51,597 bases of DNA from an uncultured Eubacteriales bacterium. GTDB lineage: Bacteria > Bacillota > Clostridia > Oscillospirales > CAG-382. The notes beneath the pieces were generated by a model that saw only the letters and a program-made list of their open reading frames with translations, did not search any database and was not told where the DNA came from. The position numbers and the translations under genes were made by a program. Where the stretch lies: NCBI GenBank assembly GCA_900551295.1, contig URVJ01000017.1, positions 1 to 51,597 on the forward strand, written 5' to 3'. Positions within the stretch are counted from its first letter, which is position 1. Each line of letters starts with the position of its first letter. This document shows, piece by piece, positions 18,483-27,831 of the stretch.

Positions 18483-19226
18483 ATGTCAGGACATTCCAAA
18501 TGGAAAAACATAATGCACAAGAAGGAAAAAACCGACCTTCAGCGTGCAAAGGTGTTTACGAAAATCGGTAAGGAAATAGCAATGGCGGTACGCGACGGAG
18601 GAGCAGATCCCGCGTCAAACGGCAAGCTCAAGGATCTTATTGCAAAGGCAAAGGCAAACAACGTGCCCAACGACAATATCGAACGTACCATAAAGAAAGC
18701 GTCCGGTGCAGACGGCGGCGTAAACTATGAAGTTATAACATATGAGGGTTACGGCCCGAGCGGAGTTGCCGTTATAGTCGAGACCACAACCGATAACCGC
18801 AACAGAACCGGTGCGGATATGCGCCATTACTTTGACAAATACGGCGGAAATCTCGGTCAGACCGGCTGCGTTTCGTATATGTTTACCGACAAGGGCGTTA
18901 TAGTCGTTGACGGCGAGGACGTTGACGAGGAACAGCTCATGATGGACGCGCTCGATGCGGGTGCGGAAGATATTTCGGGCGAAGACGGGGTATTCGAGGT
19001 TACTACCGCGCCGTCGGATTTCAGCAATGTTGCGGACGCGCTTGCAAATGCAGGATATAAGATTGTTTCGGCAGAACAGAGCAAGATCCCCGCAAATTAT
19101 GTTGCGCTTACAGGCGAAGACGATCTTAAAAACATGAATAAGCTGCTTGAAATGTTCGATGAAAACGACGATGTAACCAACGTGTGGCATAACTGGGAAG
19201 AACCCGACGACGATTCCGAGGATTGA
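18483..19226 (+). CDS. yebC: YebC/PmpR (TACO1) family protein
   Basis: A 247-residue cytosolic protein beginning with the family signature MSGHSKWKNIMHKK. Members of the family have been reported as DNA-binding regulators and, more recently, as translation factors that relieve ribosome stalling. The GVNYEVITYEGYGPSGVAVIVE and NLGQTGCVSYMF segments are family hallmarks, and length is typical. A TAAGGAG site precedes ATG 18483. It lies between two aminoacyl-tRNA synthetase genes, consistent with a translation role. Confidence 0.95.
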   Translation: MSGHSKWKNIMHKKEKTDLQRAKVFTKIGKEIAMAVRDGGADPASNGKLKDLIAKAKANNVPNDNIERTIKKASGADGGVNYEVITYEGYGPSGVAVIVETTTDNRNRTGADMRHYFDKYGGNLGQTGCVSYMFTDKGVIVVDGEDVDEEQLMMDALDAGAEDISGEDGVFEVTTAPSDFSNVADALANAGYKIVSAEQSKIPANYVALTGEDDLKNMNKLLEMFDENDDVTNVWHNWEEPDDDSED

Positions 19227-19282
19227 ACATTTCGGACAATATGTTGTCACAAAAATGTTGATTTTTAGGAATATTTTTACTC

Positions 19283-19311
19283 TTGACAAATCATTTTGCC
19301 CGGAGTATAAT
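19283..19311 (+). promoter_or_regulatory. Consensus promoter of the thrS T-box leader
   Basis: TTGACA (19283-19288) and TATAAT (19306-19311) match the sigma-A consensus exactly with a 17-base spacer. Transcription would start just before the T-box stem I. Confidence 0.88.
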
Positions 19312-19317
19312 ACCCAC

Positions 19318-19560
19318 ATCAGCTATGATAAAGGATATGTGTCGGTTTGCAGCGCCGTTCAGAGAGAGAGGATCGCCGGCTGAAAGTCCTCCGATGGTAT
19401 TGCGCTTTCCGATGTACCGCCTTTTAGCTGCGGCAAGGTAACAATTGCCGCCGTTTGACCGCGTTATCGGTCTCGATGAGATTGTGCAGCCTTTCGCTGC
19501 CTTTGAATTCGGGTGGAACCGCGTTTCTTACGCCCCGTACTTTTTGTACGGGTTTTTTTT
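19318..19560 (+). promoter_or_regulatory. T-box riboswitch leader (threonine, for thrS)
   Basis: The leader shows T-box features in order. The stem I distal region has an AG-rich run at 19361-19370 followed by GGCTGAAAG (19378-19386). The T-box sequence GGGTGGAACCGCG is at 19511-19523, and a terminator is at 19534-19560. The UGGA in the T-box bulge would pair with a UCCA tRNA end, as expected for a tRNA with U73. A possible ACC (Thr) specifier is at 19416-19418, but I could not fold stem I rigorously. Binding of uncharged tRNA-Thr should prevent termination and raise expression of thrS. Unusually, thrS starts about 650 bases downstream because a structured repeat lies between. Confidence 0.9.
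19534..19560 (+). terminator. T-box regulated terminator
   Basis: CCCGTAC (19534-19540) pairs with GTACGGG (19546-19552) around TTTTT, followed by eight T residues. It is the off-state structure of the T-box. Confidence 0.88.
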
Positions 19561-19584
19561 GTATTGGAGTACTAAAGAGTACGC

Positions 19585-20170
19585 CGGAGAACGCGCTTTC
19601 TTTTTAAAAAGAAAGCTGCAAAGAAAACAATAGCCACTAATTCAGAAAAGAATTGTGGGATATTCTCTGCCGCCAGCCTGTGCCGTTCGCAGTCGAACAG
19701 CAGGACTGCGAACTAAGATGTATGCAGGTGCCAAAGCAAGCTATGGAAACTCGGTACAAAGGGTGCTTTGGGAAGTGAGATTATTCAGCACCCACGAAAC
19801 AACAAACTAACATTTGTAAAAGTCATCTTGCCGTAGGCAAGCCGGTCGGAAAAGTTTGTCCTGTTGACTGCGTGAGTATATAAAAAATAACACTTGTGCA
19901 GAAATAGTTTAACTTGGTACAGAACCCATTATCGAGCAGTGCGGAGCATCTGCGAGCGAAGAAAGAAAATTTCGGAGGTGCGCGGAAGTTTTGTCGACGA
20001 TAGTTTGATATGTGGAGAGGGAGCCACGCTTTCGCGGCGGCGTCTGAGCCGCGAAAATCTTTTGTCATTTATCCTCGCAGGGGACTTTTTCGATTCCCAA
20101 AAGAGGGTGTGTAAAGCTGCACTTTGAAGAGAATTTCCCGTTTCCGCCCCAAACAGGCAAAAATCACCCC
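19585..20170 (+). repeat. Interspersed structured repeat, long copy B, in the thrS leader
   Basis: This near-full-length copy lies between the T-box terminator and thrS. It has the 22-base AT-rich palindrome at the left end (19595-19616) and hairpins at 19685-19713 (arms GTTCGCAGTC/GACTGCGAAC), 19827-19841 (CTTGCC/GGCAAG), 19936-19953 and 20031-20055 (TTCGCGGC/GCCGCGAA). The right end has CTTTTTCG-ATTC-like and CACTTTGAAGA motifs. Most segments align with copy C, although the hairpin arms and the section near 19930-20010 differ. A weak promoter-like pair, TTGTCC and TATAAA with a 17-base spacer, lies inside (about 19856-19884). It holds no credible gene. Confidence 0.88.
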
Positions 20171-20209
20171 AACCACGATAAAAATTATAAATATATAGAG
20201 GTAGTAAAG

Positions 20210-22150
20210 ATGAAAATTACACTTAAAGACGGAAAAGTCATCGAAGCCGAAAACGGTAAAAAAGGCTTTGAAATCGCAGCACTTATAAGCGAAGGACTTG
20301 CGAGAAACGCACTTGCAATGAAAGTTAACGGCGAAGTTACCGAAATCAACGCAGCCGTAAATGGCGACGCAAATGTTGAATTTCTTACCTTTAATGATGA
20401 TGAAGGTAAAAAGGTCTATCGCCATACCGCGGCTCATGTTTTCGCACAGGCGGTAAAAAGACTGTTCCCCAACGCAAAACTCGCGTTCGGTCCGGCAACA
20501 GACGAAGGATTTTTCTATGACGTAGACGTGGAAACTCCTCTTACGGCTGATGTTCTCGAAAAGATCGAGGCTGAGATGAAGAAGATCATTAAGGAAAATA
20601 TCCCCGTCGTAAGAAGCGTTGTTTCTAAGGCTCAGGCACAGAAGATAATGTCCGACAGAAATGAACCCTATAAGGTAGAGCACGTAAATGACCTTGAGGA
20701 CGGCGCTGAAATTTCGCTTTATACCCAGGGCGAGTTCGTAGATCTCTGCGCGGGTCCGCACCTTACCTCTACCGGTAAGCTCAAAGCCGTAAAGCTTACA
20801 CAGTGTACCGGCGCATATCTCCACGGAGATTCCAAGAATAAGATGCTCCAGAGAATTTACGGTACCGCGTTCCCGAAACAGTCCGAACTCGATGAGTTTA
20901 TCGCGCTTAAAGAAGATGCAAAGAAACGCGACCATAATAAACTCGGACGTGAGCTTGAATATTTCACCACGGTTGACGTTATAGGTCAGGGACTTCCGGT
21001 TCTGCTGCCTAAGGGCGCAAGAGTCGTTCAGAAACTCCAGAGATGGGTTGAGGACTATGAACAGGATCACGGCTATCTGCTTACCAAGACTCCGCTTATG
21101 GCAAAGCGCGAGCTTTATAAGATCTCGGGACACTGGGATCATTACCTTGACGGTATGTTCGTTATAGGCGATCCCAAGGACGAAACCAAGGAATGTTTTG
21201 CAATGCGTCCCATGACCTGCCCGTTCCAGTATCAGGTGTTCCTTAACAGACAGCGTTCTTACAGAGATCTTCCTATGCGCCTGGGTGAAACCTCAACACT
21301 TTTCAGAAACGAAGATTCCGGAGAAATGCACGGACTTATAAGAGTACGTCAGTTTACGATTTCGGAAGGACATATAGTTCTGCGCCCCGAACAGCTTGAA
21401 GAAGAATTCAAGGGCTGTCTTGAACTCATACAGTATTTCCTCGGAACTGTCGGACTGCTTGAGGACTGCACGTTCAGATTTTCTCAGTGGGATCCCGCAA
21501 ACCCCAAGAATAAGTACGAAGGCACTCCCGAACAGTGGGACGAGGCTCAGACGCTTATGGCAAAGATACTCGACGACCTTAAAGTTGATTACACGATAGG
21601 CATTGACGAGGCTGCGTTCTACGGTCCGAAACTTGACGTTCAGTATAAGAACGTTTACGGCAAGGAGGATACGCTTGCAACAATCCAGATAGACCTGCTG
21701 CTTGCGGCTCAGTTCGGTATGGAATACGTTGATACCGACGGTAAAAAGAGAACTCCGTATATTATCCACAGAACCTCTCTCGGCTGCTATGAAAGAACCC
21801 TCGCGTATATGATAGAAAAGTACGCAGGCGCGTTCCCGACATGGCTCGCTCCGGTTCAGGTAAAGCTGCTGCCGATAAGCGACAATCAGCTTGAGTATAC
21901 TAAGGAAGTTATGGCTAAACTCAAAAAAGCCGGTATTCTCTGCGAACTTGACGACAGAAACGAAAAGATAGGCTATAAGATAAGAGAAGCGCAGCTTGAA
22001 AAGGTTCCGTATATGCTTGTAATAGGCGAAAAGGAAAAGGAAGCCGGACTTGTTGCGGTTCGTTCGAGAAAATCCGGAGATATGGGCGCTGTAAGCGTAG
22101 ATGAGTTTATGGCAAATATCTTAAAGGAAATCGCGGAAAAATCAATCTGA
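20210..22150 (+). CDS. thrS: Threonyl-tRNA synthetase
   Basis: This 646-residue class II synthetase charges tRNA-Thr. An N-terminal TGS domain (about 1-62) is followed by the editing/SAD-like domain with HTAAHVFAQAV. The catalytic core has MRPMTCPFQYQVF (zinc cysteine) and the motif 3 region RTSLGCYERTLAYMIE. The C-terminal anticodon-binding domain begins around APVQVKLLPI. Length is normal. A GAGGTAGTAAAG stretch precedes ATG 20210. Expression should be controlled by the T-box upstream, with the structured repeat forming most of the 5' leader between them. Confidence 0.97.
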   Translation: MKITLKDGKVIEAENGKKGFEIAALISEGLARNALAMKVNGEVTEINAAVNGDANVEFLTFNDDEGKKVYRHTAAHVFAQAVKRLFPNAKLAFGPATDEGFFYDVDVETPLTADVLEKIEAEMKKIIKENIPVVRSVVSKAQAQKIMSDRNEPYKVEHVNDLEDGAEISLYTQGEFVDLCAGPHLTSTGKLKAVKLTQCTGAYLHGDSKNKMLQRIYGTAFPKQSELDEFIALKEDAKKRDHNKLGRELEYFTTVDVIGQGLPVLLPKGARVVQKLQRWVEDYEQDHGYLLTKTPLMAKRELYKISGHWDHYLDGMFVIGDPKDETKECFAMRPMTCPFQYQVFLNRQRSYRDLPMRLGETSTLFRNEDSGEMHGLIRVRQFTISEGHIVLRPEQLEEEFKGCLELIQYFLGTVGLLEDCTFRFSQWDPANPKNKYEGTPEQWDEAQTLMAKILDDLKVDYTIGIDEAAFYGPKLDVQYKNVYGKEDTLATIQIDLLLAAQFGMEYVDTDGKKRTPYIIHRTSLGCYERTLAYMIEKYAGAFPTWLAPVQVKLLPISDNQLEYTKEVMAKLKKAGILCELDDRNEKIGYKIREAQLEKVPYMLVIGEKEKEAGLVAVRSRKSGDMGAVSVDEFMANILKEIAEKSI

Positions 22151-22254
22151 AAATAGTATAAAACGCATATCATGTATTGCCGGAGAGAACGGATCGTGCC
22201 GCTTTCCGGCAGTATGTGTGCTTTAATAAAAATTTTTGTAAGGAGTAAAGAGGA

Positions 22255-22593
22255 ATGGACTGCATATTCTGTAAAATAATAAAGGGAGAAATACCCTCAA
22301 AAAAACTGTATGAAGACGATTATATGTACGCTTTCTACGATATAAACCCCATGGCGCCCGTACACGTTCTCGTAGTCCCCAAAAAGCATATTCAGAATAC
22401 CGACGACGTTCACGCGGATAATTCCGTGTACGTAAGCAAAATATTTGAAAAGATACCCAATATAGCAAAGCTTGCAGGTATCACAAACGGCTACCGAGTA
22501 ATAACAAACTGCGGCGAGGACGGCTGTCAGTCGGTAATGCATCTGCATTTTCACATTCTCGGCGGAACAAAACTTCCCGAAACGCTTGCATAA
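22255..22593 (+). CDS. HIT family (HinT-like) nucleotide hydrolase
   Basis: A 112-residue histidine-triad protein with the catalytic motif HLHFHILGG (H96, H98, H100). HinT-type proteins hydrolyse purine nucleoside phosphoramidates and aminoacyl adenylates. The N-terminal CIFCKIIKGEIPS is the standard HinT start, and length is typical. An AAGGAGTAAAGAGGA site precedes ATG 22255. It follows thrS by about 100 bases. Confidence 0.95.
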   Translation: MDCIFCKIIKGEIPSKKLYEDDYMYAFYDINPMAPVHVLVVPKKHIQNTDDVHADNSVYVSKIFEKIPNIAKLAGITNGYRVITNCGEDGCQSVMHLHFHILGGTKLPETLA

Positions 22594-22614
22594 TTTTCGT
22601 TATTGTAATATAAT
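22586..22614 (+). promoter_or_regulatory. Possible promoter for the phosphoribosyltransferase-mtaB-ecfA genes
   Basis: TATAAT (22609-22614) is preceded at 17 bases by TTGCAT (22586-22591), which overlaps the end of the HIT gene. The -10 is perfect but the -35 is weak. Confidence 0.5.
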
Positions 22615-22670
22615 GAATAGAAACGTGTGCTGCACGTAACTTTTTAATAATCAACGGAGTGTTTTTTGAC

Positions 22671-23210
22671 ATGGAATATTACAGACTTAAAGTTGCGGGT
22701 CTTGAAAGAGATCTGCCTATATGCGCGCTTAACGATAAGCTTTCTATTGCAGGCTTTGTGCTTCTCGGAGACTATGAGCTTACCGAGGCCTGCGCAAGAG
22801 AACTTAATAAAATAATCCCCGAACATGACTATCTTATAGCGCCTGAGGCAAAGGCTATCGGACTTGTAAACGAGATGGCGCGCCTTGCAGGTGAAAAAAA
22901 GCATATCATCGCAAGAAAAAAGGCAAAGGCTTATATGACAGATCCGCTTTGCGTTACTGTCCAGTCCATAACGACGGCAGGAGAACAGAAACTGTATCTT
23001 GACGGCAAAGACGCAGAACTCATGAAAGGCAAGAGAATTGTCATAGTTGACGACGTTATAAGCACGGGCGAGTCGCTCCATGCCGTAGAAGAACTTGTCG
23101 AAAAGGCAGGCGGAAACGTTGTGTGCAGAGCTGCCGTACTTGCGGAAGGCGACGCCGCAAAGCGCCATGACATTAAATTCCTTGAGGAGCTTCCTCTGTT
23201 CTTTAAATGA
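22671..23210 (+). CDS. Phosphoribosyltransferase family protein (adenine PRTase-like)
   Basis: A 179-residue type I phosphoribosyltransferase. The PRPP-binding motif IVIVDDVISTGES is at about residues 123-135, and the overall pattern (EHDYLIAPEAKAIGL before it) resembles adenine or xanthine PRTases involved in purine salvage. The ATG at 22671 is taken as start because GGAG at 22656-22659 is its ribosome site; the in-frame GTG at 22659 overlaps that site. The stop overlaps the mtaB start by four bases. The base specificity cannot be decided. Confidence 0.85.
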   Translation: MEYYRLKVAGLERDLPICALNDKLSIAGFVLLGDYELTEACARELNKIIPEHDYLIAPEAKAIGLVNEMARLAGEKKHIIARKKAKAYMTDPLCVTVQSITTAGEQKLYLDGKDAELMKGKRIVIVDDVISTGESLHAVEELVEKAGGNVVCRAAVLAEGDAAKRHDIKFLEELPLFFK

Positions 23211-24541
23211 TAGAGCGTAAGGAAAAGTATACCTCGGCGTTTTATACTCTCGGCTGCCGCGTAAATCAGTACGAAACAAGGGCAGTCGAGGAGGCGTTTG
23301 TAAGCGGAGGCTTTGAAATAGGCGATTTTGACGCAAAATGCGACGTCTATGTAATAAATACCTGTACAGTTACCGCCGAAAGCGACAGAAAATCAAGGCA
23401 GATAATACGCAGAGCCGTAAAAAACGGCGGCGGTGAGGCTGTCGTTATCGTTATAGGATGTATGTCGCAGACAGATCCCGAACAGGCAAAGAAAATACAC
23501 GGAGTTGACGCGGTTTTCGGCACGGGTGAAAAAATGGCGTGCGCGGCGCTTGCAAAAAAGCTTGTCGAAAGCAAAAAGAGCGGAAAAGAGCATGAAACGG
23601 AAGATTTCGTCGACGATATTTTTTCGCACGGTACAATTGAGCAAATGTCCGTTCACGGCAGCGATAACACAAGAGCGTTTTTAAAGGTTGTCGACGGCTG
23701 CGACAACAAGTGTTCGTACTGCATCATACCCAAGGCGCGCGGACACGTGCGTTCAAAGAGCATTGACGAGGTTGTAGGCGAATGCCGCGACATAACGGCG
23801 TCGGGCTGCCGCGAGATAGTGCTTACCGGAATAGAAACGGCGGCGTTCGGCAAAGACTGCGGACTTACGCTGTTTGACCTTGCAGAAAAGGTTTCGGAAA
23901 TCGAAAATGTAAAACGCATACGGTTCGGCTCGCTTGAACCGACGGTAATCACGCAGAAGCTTGTTTCGGAGCTGTCGGCGATACCCGAAGTAATGCCGCA
24001 TTTTCATCTTTCACTGCAGAGCGGCTGCGACGATGTGCTGAAAGCTATGCGCAGAAAGTATAATACGGGTATGTTTCTCGAAAAACTGAGTATGCTGCAC
24101 GAATATTTTACGGATTTTGAGGCTACGACCGATATAATCGTCGGATTTCCCGGCGAGACGGAAGATATGTTCCTTAAAACGCTTGAATTTGTCGAAAAGT
24201 GCGGATTTCTTTATGTACACGTGTTCCCGTATTCGGACAGAAAGGGCACGGCGGCGTCGGAGTTTGATGGAAAGCTGCCTGAAAACGTAAAGCACGAGCG
24301 CGCGGCAATGCTCACAAAAAAAATGCTTGAAGTGAGGAAAAAGAAGCTTGAAAAATACGTCGGCAAGACTGCAAACGTCCTGTGGGAAACATATAAAAAC
24401 GGATATGCGCACGGATATACGGAAAACTATATTGAAGTAAGATATAAAGACGCACGTTTTTTAAAGCCGAACAACATTACGGAAATAAGGCTTGAAAAAA
24501 TTGACGAAAACGCCGGATTTGTATTTGCCGGACAGCCGTAA
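23207..24541 (+). CDS. mtaB: tRNA threonylcarbamoyladenosine methylthiotransferase MtaB
   Basis: This 444-residue radical SAM enzyme converts t6A37 of tRNA to ms2t6A. The N-terminal methylthiotransferase domain carries the auxiliary cluster cysteines C17 (TLGCRVNQYET), C53 (NTCTV) and C85 (GCMSQ). The radical SAM motif CDNKCSYC provides C165, C169 and C172. A C-terminal TRAM-like part ends the protein. The TLGCRVNQYE start separates MtaB from MiaB and RimO. It overlaps the preceding gene (ATGA) and is likely translated with it. Confidence 0.94.
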   Translation: MIERKEKYTSAFYTLGCRVNQYETRAVEEAFVSGGFEIGDFDAKCDVYVINTCTVTAESDRKSRQIIRRAVKNGGGEAVVIVIGCMSQTDPEQAKKIHGVDAVFGTGEKMACAALAKKLVESKKSGKEHETEDFVDDIFSHGTIEQMSVHGSDNTRAFLKVVDGCDNKCSYCIIPKARGHVRSKSIDEVVGECRDITASGCREIVLTGIETAAFGKDCGLTLFDLAEKVSEIENVKRIRFGSLEPTVITQKLVSELSAIPEVMPHFHLSLQSGCDDVLKAMRRKYNTGMFLEKLSMLHEYFTDFEATTDIIVGFPGETEDMFLKTLEFVEKCGFLYVHVFPYSDRKGTAASEFDGKLPENVKHERAAMLTKKMLEVRKKKLEKYVGKTANVLWETYKNGYAHGYTENYIEVRYKDARFLKPNNITEIRLEKIDENAGFVFAGQP

Positions 24542-24562
24542 AAAGGCTTGCGGAGGTTGGGT

Positions 24563-25501
24563 TTGACAGAAAATATAAATATAATCGAGGCTAAAGACCT
24601 TGTATTCAAATACGACGGAGGAGAGAATATTCTCCCCGAAAAAATGCCTGCCGCGGTGGACGGTGTTTCACTTGACATTAAACGCGGCAGCTTTACTGCG
24701 CTTATAGGGCATAACGGTTCGGGCAAATCTACGCTCGCAAAGCTGATTTCGGGCATTTATACGCCTCTTTCGGGAAGCGTCAAAATATACCGTTCGGACA
24801 GCGAAACGCCGCTTGACAGCTCGGACGAAAGCGTGAATTTCGACATAAGAAAGACAGTCGGAATGGTGTTCCAGAATCCTGATAACCAGCTTGTCGCAAC
24901 ACTTGTTGAGGACGACGTTGCCTTTGCGCCCGAAAATCTCGGACTTGAACCTGCCGAAATAAGAAAACGCGTGGACGAGGCGCTGAAAACAGTCGGACTT
25001 ACCGAATACGCCTGCCACGACACGCATAAACTTTCGGGCGGTCAGAAACAGAGAGTCGCCATTGCAGGCGTTCTCGCAATGCACCCGGAATGTATGATAT
25101 TCGACGAGTCTACCGCAATGCTTGATCCTAAGGGCAGAGAGGATATAATGAAAACCATTCTCGGACTTAAAGAATCGGGCATAACCGTTGTTCTCATAAC
25201 GCACTATATGGAGGAGGCGTCTCTTGCGGACGAGCTTTTTGTCATAAACGAGGGAAAGCTGCTTGCAAAGGGTACGCCCGTCGAGGTCTTCTCAAAGAGA
25301 GAGCTGCTGAAAAACGCCGGACTTGAGGCTCCGCAGGCGTCGAATCTTGTGAATGAACTCAAAAAGAGCGGAATTGACATTGACGTGTCGGGCGTTATAG
25401 ACACGGACAGCGCCGTGCGCGCGATAGAGGCTGCATTTGAAAAGTCGGGAATACGTCCGCAGACGCGTCCCGATACGCCGAAAGGAGCGCAGAATGCTTG
25501 A
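24563..25501 (+). CDS. ecfA1: Energy-coupling factor transporter ATPase EcfA1
   Basis: This 312-residue ABC ATPase energises ECF vitamin or metal uptake. Walker A GHNGSGKST is at residues 49-57, followed by the Q-loop region VFQNPDNQLVA, the signature LSGGQKQR and Walker B CMIFDEST. VFQNPDNQ and the C-terminal extension are typical of EcfA. The TTG at 24563 is chosen because GGAGG sits six bases before it; the first TTG of the frame lies upstream of that site. It overlaps ecfA2 by eight bases. Confidence 0.93.
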   Translation: MTENINIIEAKDLVFKYDGGENILPEKMPAAVDGVSLDIKRGSFTALIGHNGSGKSTLAKLISGIYTPLSGSVKIYRSDSETPLDSSDESVNFDIRKTVGMVFQNPDNQLVATLVEDDVAFAPENLGLEPAEIRKRVDEALKTVGLTEYACHDTHKLSGGQKQRVAIAGVLAMHPECMIFDESTAMLDPKGREDIMKTILGLKESGITVVLITHYMEEASLADELFVINEGKLLAKGTPVEVFSKRELLKNAGLEAPQASNLVNELKKSGIDIDVSGVIDTDSAVRAIEAAFEKSGIRPQTRPDTPKGAQNA

Positions 25502-26345
25502 ATTTGAAAACGTAAGCTATGTTTACGGCGCAAATACTCCGTACAAAAAGACGGCGGTTGACAATGTAAGCTTTAAGATAACTCCCGGAAAAGTTACGGG
25601 TATTATCGGTCACACGGGTTCGGGCAAGTCCACGCTCTCACAGATGATGAACGCGCTGCTTAAACCTACGGGCGGCAGGGTTCTGCTTGACGGAAAAGAC
25701 ATATGGGAAAAGGGCTATGATTCGAGAAATGTAAGATTCAAGGTGGGACTTGTGTTCCAGTACCCCGAATATCAGCTTTTCGAGGAAACCGTAGCAAAGG
25801 ACATAGCTTTCGGACCTAAAAACATGGGACTTTCGGAAAGCGAGATAAAGCAAAGAGTGGAATATGCGGCGGAGTTTACGGGAATACCGTCGGATATGCT
25901 TGAAAAAAGCCCGTTTGAACTTTCGGGCGGACAGAAAAGACGCGTTGCAATTGCGGGCGTTATAGCGATGAATCCCGAGATACTTGTGCTTGACGAACCG
26001 GCAGCCGGTCTTGATCCGAGAGGAAAGACGGATATACTGAACAGGCTCTGCAAATTCCGCGACAACAGCAAAAACACGCTTGTAATTATATCCCACAGCA
26101 TGGAGGATATAGCTCTGTATTCCGACGAGATAATAACCATGGCAGACGGCAGAGTGCTTATGTCTGGAACTCCGAGAGAGGTTTTTGCAAAGCATGAACT
26201 GCTTGTAAAGAACGGACTCAATGTTCCGCAGGTGACGCAGATACTCGCAAAATTAAAGAAAGACGGATATAACGTTGACGATTCCGCATATACATTGGAC
26301 GACGCGAAAGGCGCCATACTTGATTTTTTCCATTCTGAAAAGTGA
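25494..26345 (+). CDS. ecfA2: Energy-coupling factor transporter ATPase EcfA2
   Basis: A 283-residue second ABC ATPase that would pair with EcfA1. Walker A GHTGSGKST is at residues 39-47, then VFQYPEYQLFEETV, the signature LSGGQKRR and Walker B ILVLDEPAAGLDP. ATG 25494 follows AAAGGAG inside the end of ecfA1. In most Firmicutes the integral membrane partner ecfT follows directly; here the next gene encodes a MATE transporter, and no EcfT or substrate-binding S component is visible in the window. Confidence 0.94.
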   Translation: MLEFENVSYVYGANTPYKKTAVDNVSFKITPGKVTGIIGHTGSGKSTLSQMMNALLKPTGGRVLLDGKDIWEKGYDSRNVRFKVGLVFQYPEYQLFEETVAKDIAFGPKNMGLSESEIKQRVEYAAEFTGIPSDMLEKSPFELSGGQKRRVAIAGVIAMNPEILVLDEPAAGLDPRGKTDILNRLCKFRDNSKNTLVIISHSMEDIALYSDEIITMADGRVLMSGTPREVFAKHELLVKNGLNVPQVTQILAKLKKDGYNVDDSAYTLDDAKGAILDFFHSEK

Positions 26346-26360
26346 TGAGGAAAGGCAGTT

Positions 26361-27743
26361 ATGAAAAAGAACGAAATTGATATGTGTTCTGGCCCTCTTC
26401 TGGGCAAAATGATAACCTTCGCCGTGCCGCTTATGCTGACAATGGTGCTTCAGCAGCTTTTCAACACGGCCGACCTTGTCGTAGTCGGCGAATTCGGTCA
26501 TAAAGGCGCGCTTGCGGCTGTGGGCGCTACGGGAAGTGTGGTAAGTCTGTTCGTAAACTTTTTCGGCGGACTTTCTCTCGGCGCAGGAATATGCATGGCG
26601 CGCTACTACGGTCAGAAAAACGAAAAAGAGGCAAGCGACTGCGTACATACGTCGATACTTCTCAGTCTTATTGTCGGAGTTTTCGGAGCGGCGCTGTCGA
26701 TGGCATTTGTAAGACCGCTGCTTGAAATTATGGCGACGCCCGAGGAAGTAATAGACCAGTCCGAAATATATATGCTTATATATTTTGCCGGAATGCCGTT
26801 TATGCTGCTTTTCAACTTCTGCGCGGCAATGTTAAGGTCTGTCGGAGATTCAAAGCGTTCGCTGTATTACATATCCTCCGCAGGCGTTATAAATATTATT
26901 TTAAACCTTATCTTTGTAATTGTATTTGATCTGAACGTTGCCGGAGTTGCGATAGCCACGGTAATTTCGCAGATCTTTTCCGCAGCGCTCTGCGTCAGGT
27001 GCTTTTTGAAGTACGACGGATTTTTGCACCTTGACTTAAAGAAACTTCGCATAGACAAAAAACAGCTTAAAGAGATAGTCGCCATGGGACTTCCCGGCGG
27101 CATTCAGGGTTCGCTGTTTTCCATCTCGAATATGCTTATACAGTCCTCCATAAACTCTTTCGGACTTGCGGTAATGTCCGGAAGTACGGCTGCCGCAAAC
27201 ATAGAGGGGTATATTTATCTTATTCTCAACAGCATAGCGTCTACCGCAACTACATTTGCCGGTCAGAACTTCGGCGCGCTCAAATTCAAGCGCATATACA
27301 AGGTTATGTTTATAAGCTTTGCCATGCAGCTTATATGCGGACTTGTGTTAGGAGTTTTTGTAAATCTGCTGCCGAATGAGCTGATCGGACTGTATACCAA
27401 AATACCCGAAGAGATAGCTGCCGGAAAAATAAGAATGATGTTCATATGTCTGCCGTATTTTATCTGCGGATTTATGGACACCTGTTCGGGAATTATAAAG
27501 GGTATCTGCCACCCGATCGCGTCTATGATAGTGTCGCTGATGGGCGCGTGCGTTTTCAGAATAGTGTGGATATTTACAATATTCAAGGCTTACAGATCGC
27601 TTGAGGTGCTGTTTGTGTCGTATCCGATTTCATGGGCTACGACGCTTGCGGTACACATGATAATGCTTGTTTATTTCATGAGAAAAGACGAGAAAAAGTA
27701 CAGCGCGGAAATTCGTGCCGCGGACGAAATTACGGTACGGTAA
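26361..27743 (+). CDS. MATE family efflux transporter
   Basis: A 460-residue polytopic membrane protein with about 12 hydrophobic segments in two similar halves, as in MATE exporters that use Na+ or H+ gradients to expel cationic or toxic compounds. The N-terminal PLLGKMITFAVPLMLTMVLQ and LFNTADLVVVGEFG are typical. It begins 15 bases after ecfA2 with a GAGGAAAGG site, so it is probably cotranscribed. The substrate is unknown. Confidence 0.92.
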   Translation: MKKNEIDMCSGPLLGKMITFAVPLMLTMVLQQLFNTADLVVVGEFGHKGALAAVGATGSVVSLFVNFFGGLSLGAGICMARYYGQKNEKEASDCVHTSILLSLIVGVFGAALSMAFVRPLLEIMATPEEVIDQSEIYMLIYFAGMPFMLLFNFCAAMLRSVGDSKRSLYYISSAGVINIILNLIFVIVFDLNVAGVAIATVISQIFSAALCVRCFLKYDGFLHLDLKKLRIDKKQLKEIVAMGLPGGIQGSLFSISNMLIQSSINSFGLAVMSGSTAAANIEGYIYLILNSIASTATTFAGQNFGALKFKRIYKVMFISFAMQLICGLVLGVFVNLLPNELIGLYTKIPEEIAAGKIRMMFICLPYFICGFMDTCSGIIKGICHPIASMIVSLMGACVFRIVWIFTIFKAYRSLEVLFVSYPISWATTLAVHMIMLVYFMRKDEKKYSAEIRAADEITVR

Positions 27744-27831
27744 ACTAAGGCTTTTTTGACGTTATATATAAATATGTTAAGAATTCCCGGCACGTTAAAA
27801 AAATGTTTACCTTGAGGTTATTTCACATCTG

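Noticed and set aside
17167..18549. Long minus-strand frame antisense to argS and yebC
   Set aside because: It is a shadow of two well-identified synthetase/translation genes and has no coding signature of its own.
19823..20170. Conserved-looking minus-strand peptide (LGRKRE and FKVQ segments) at the right end of copies B, C and D
   Set aside because: The similarity is at DNA level, the frames are broken differently in each copy, and the hairpins are better conserved than the peptide.
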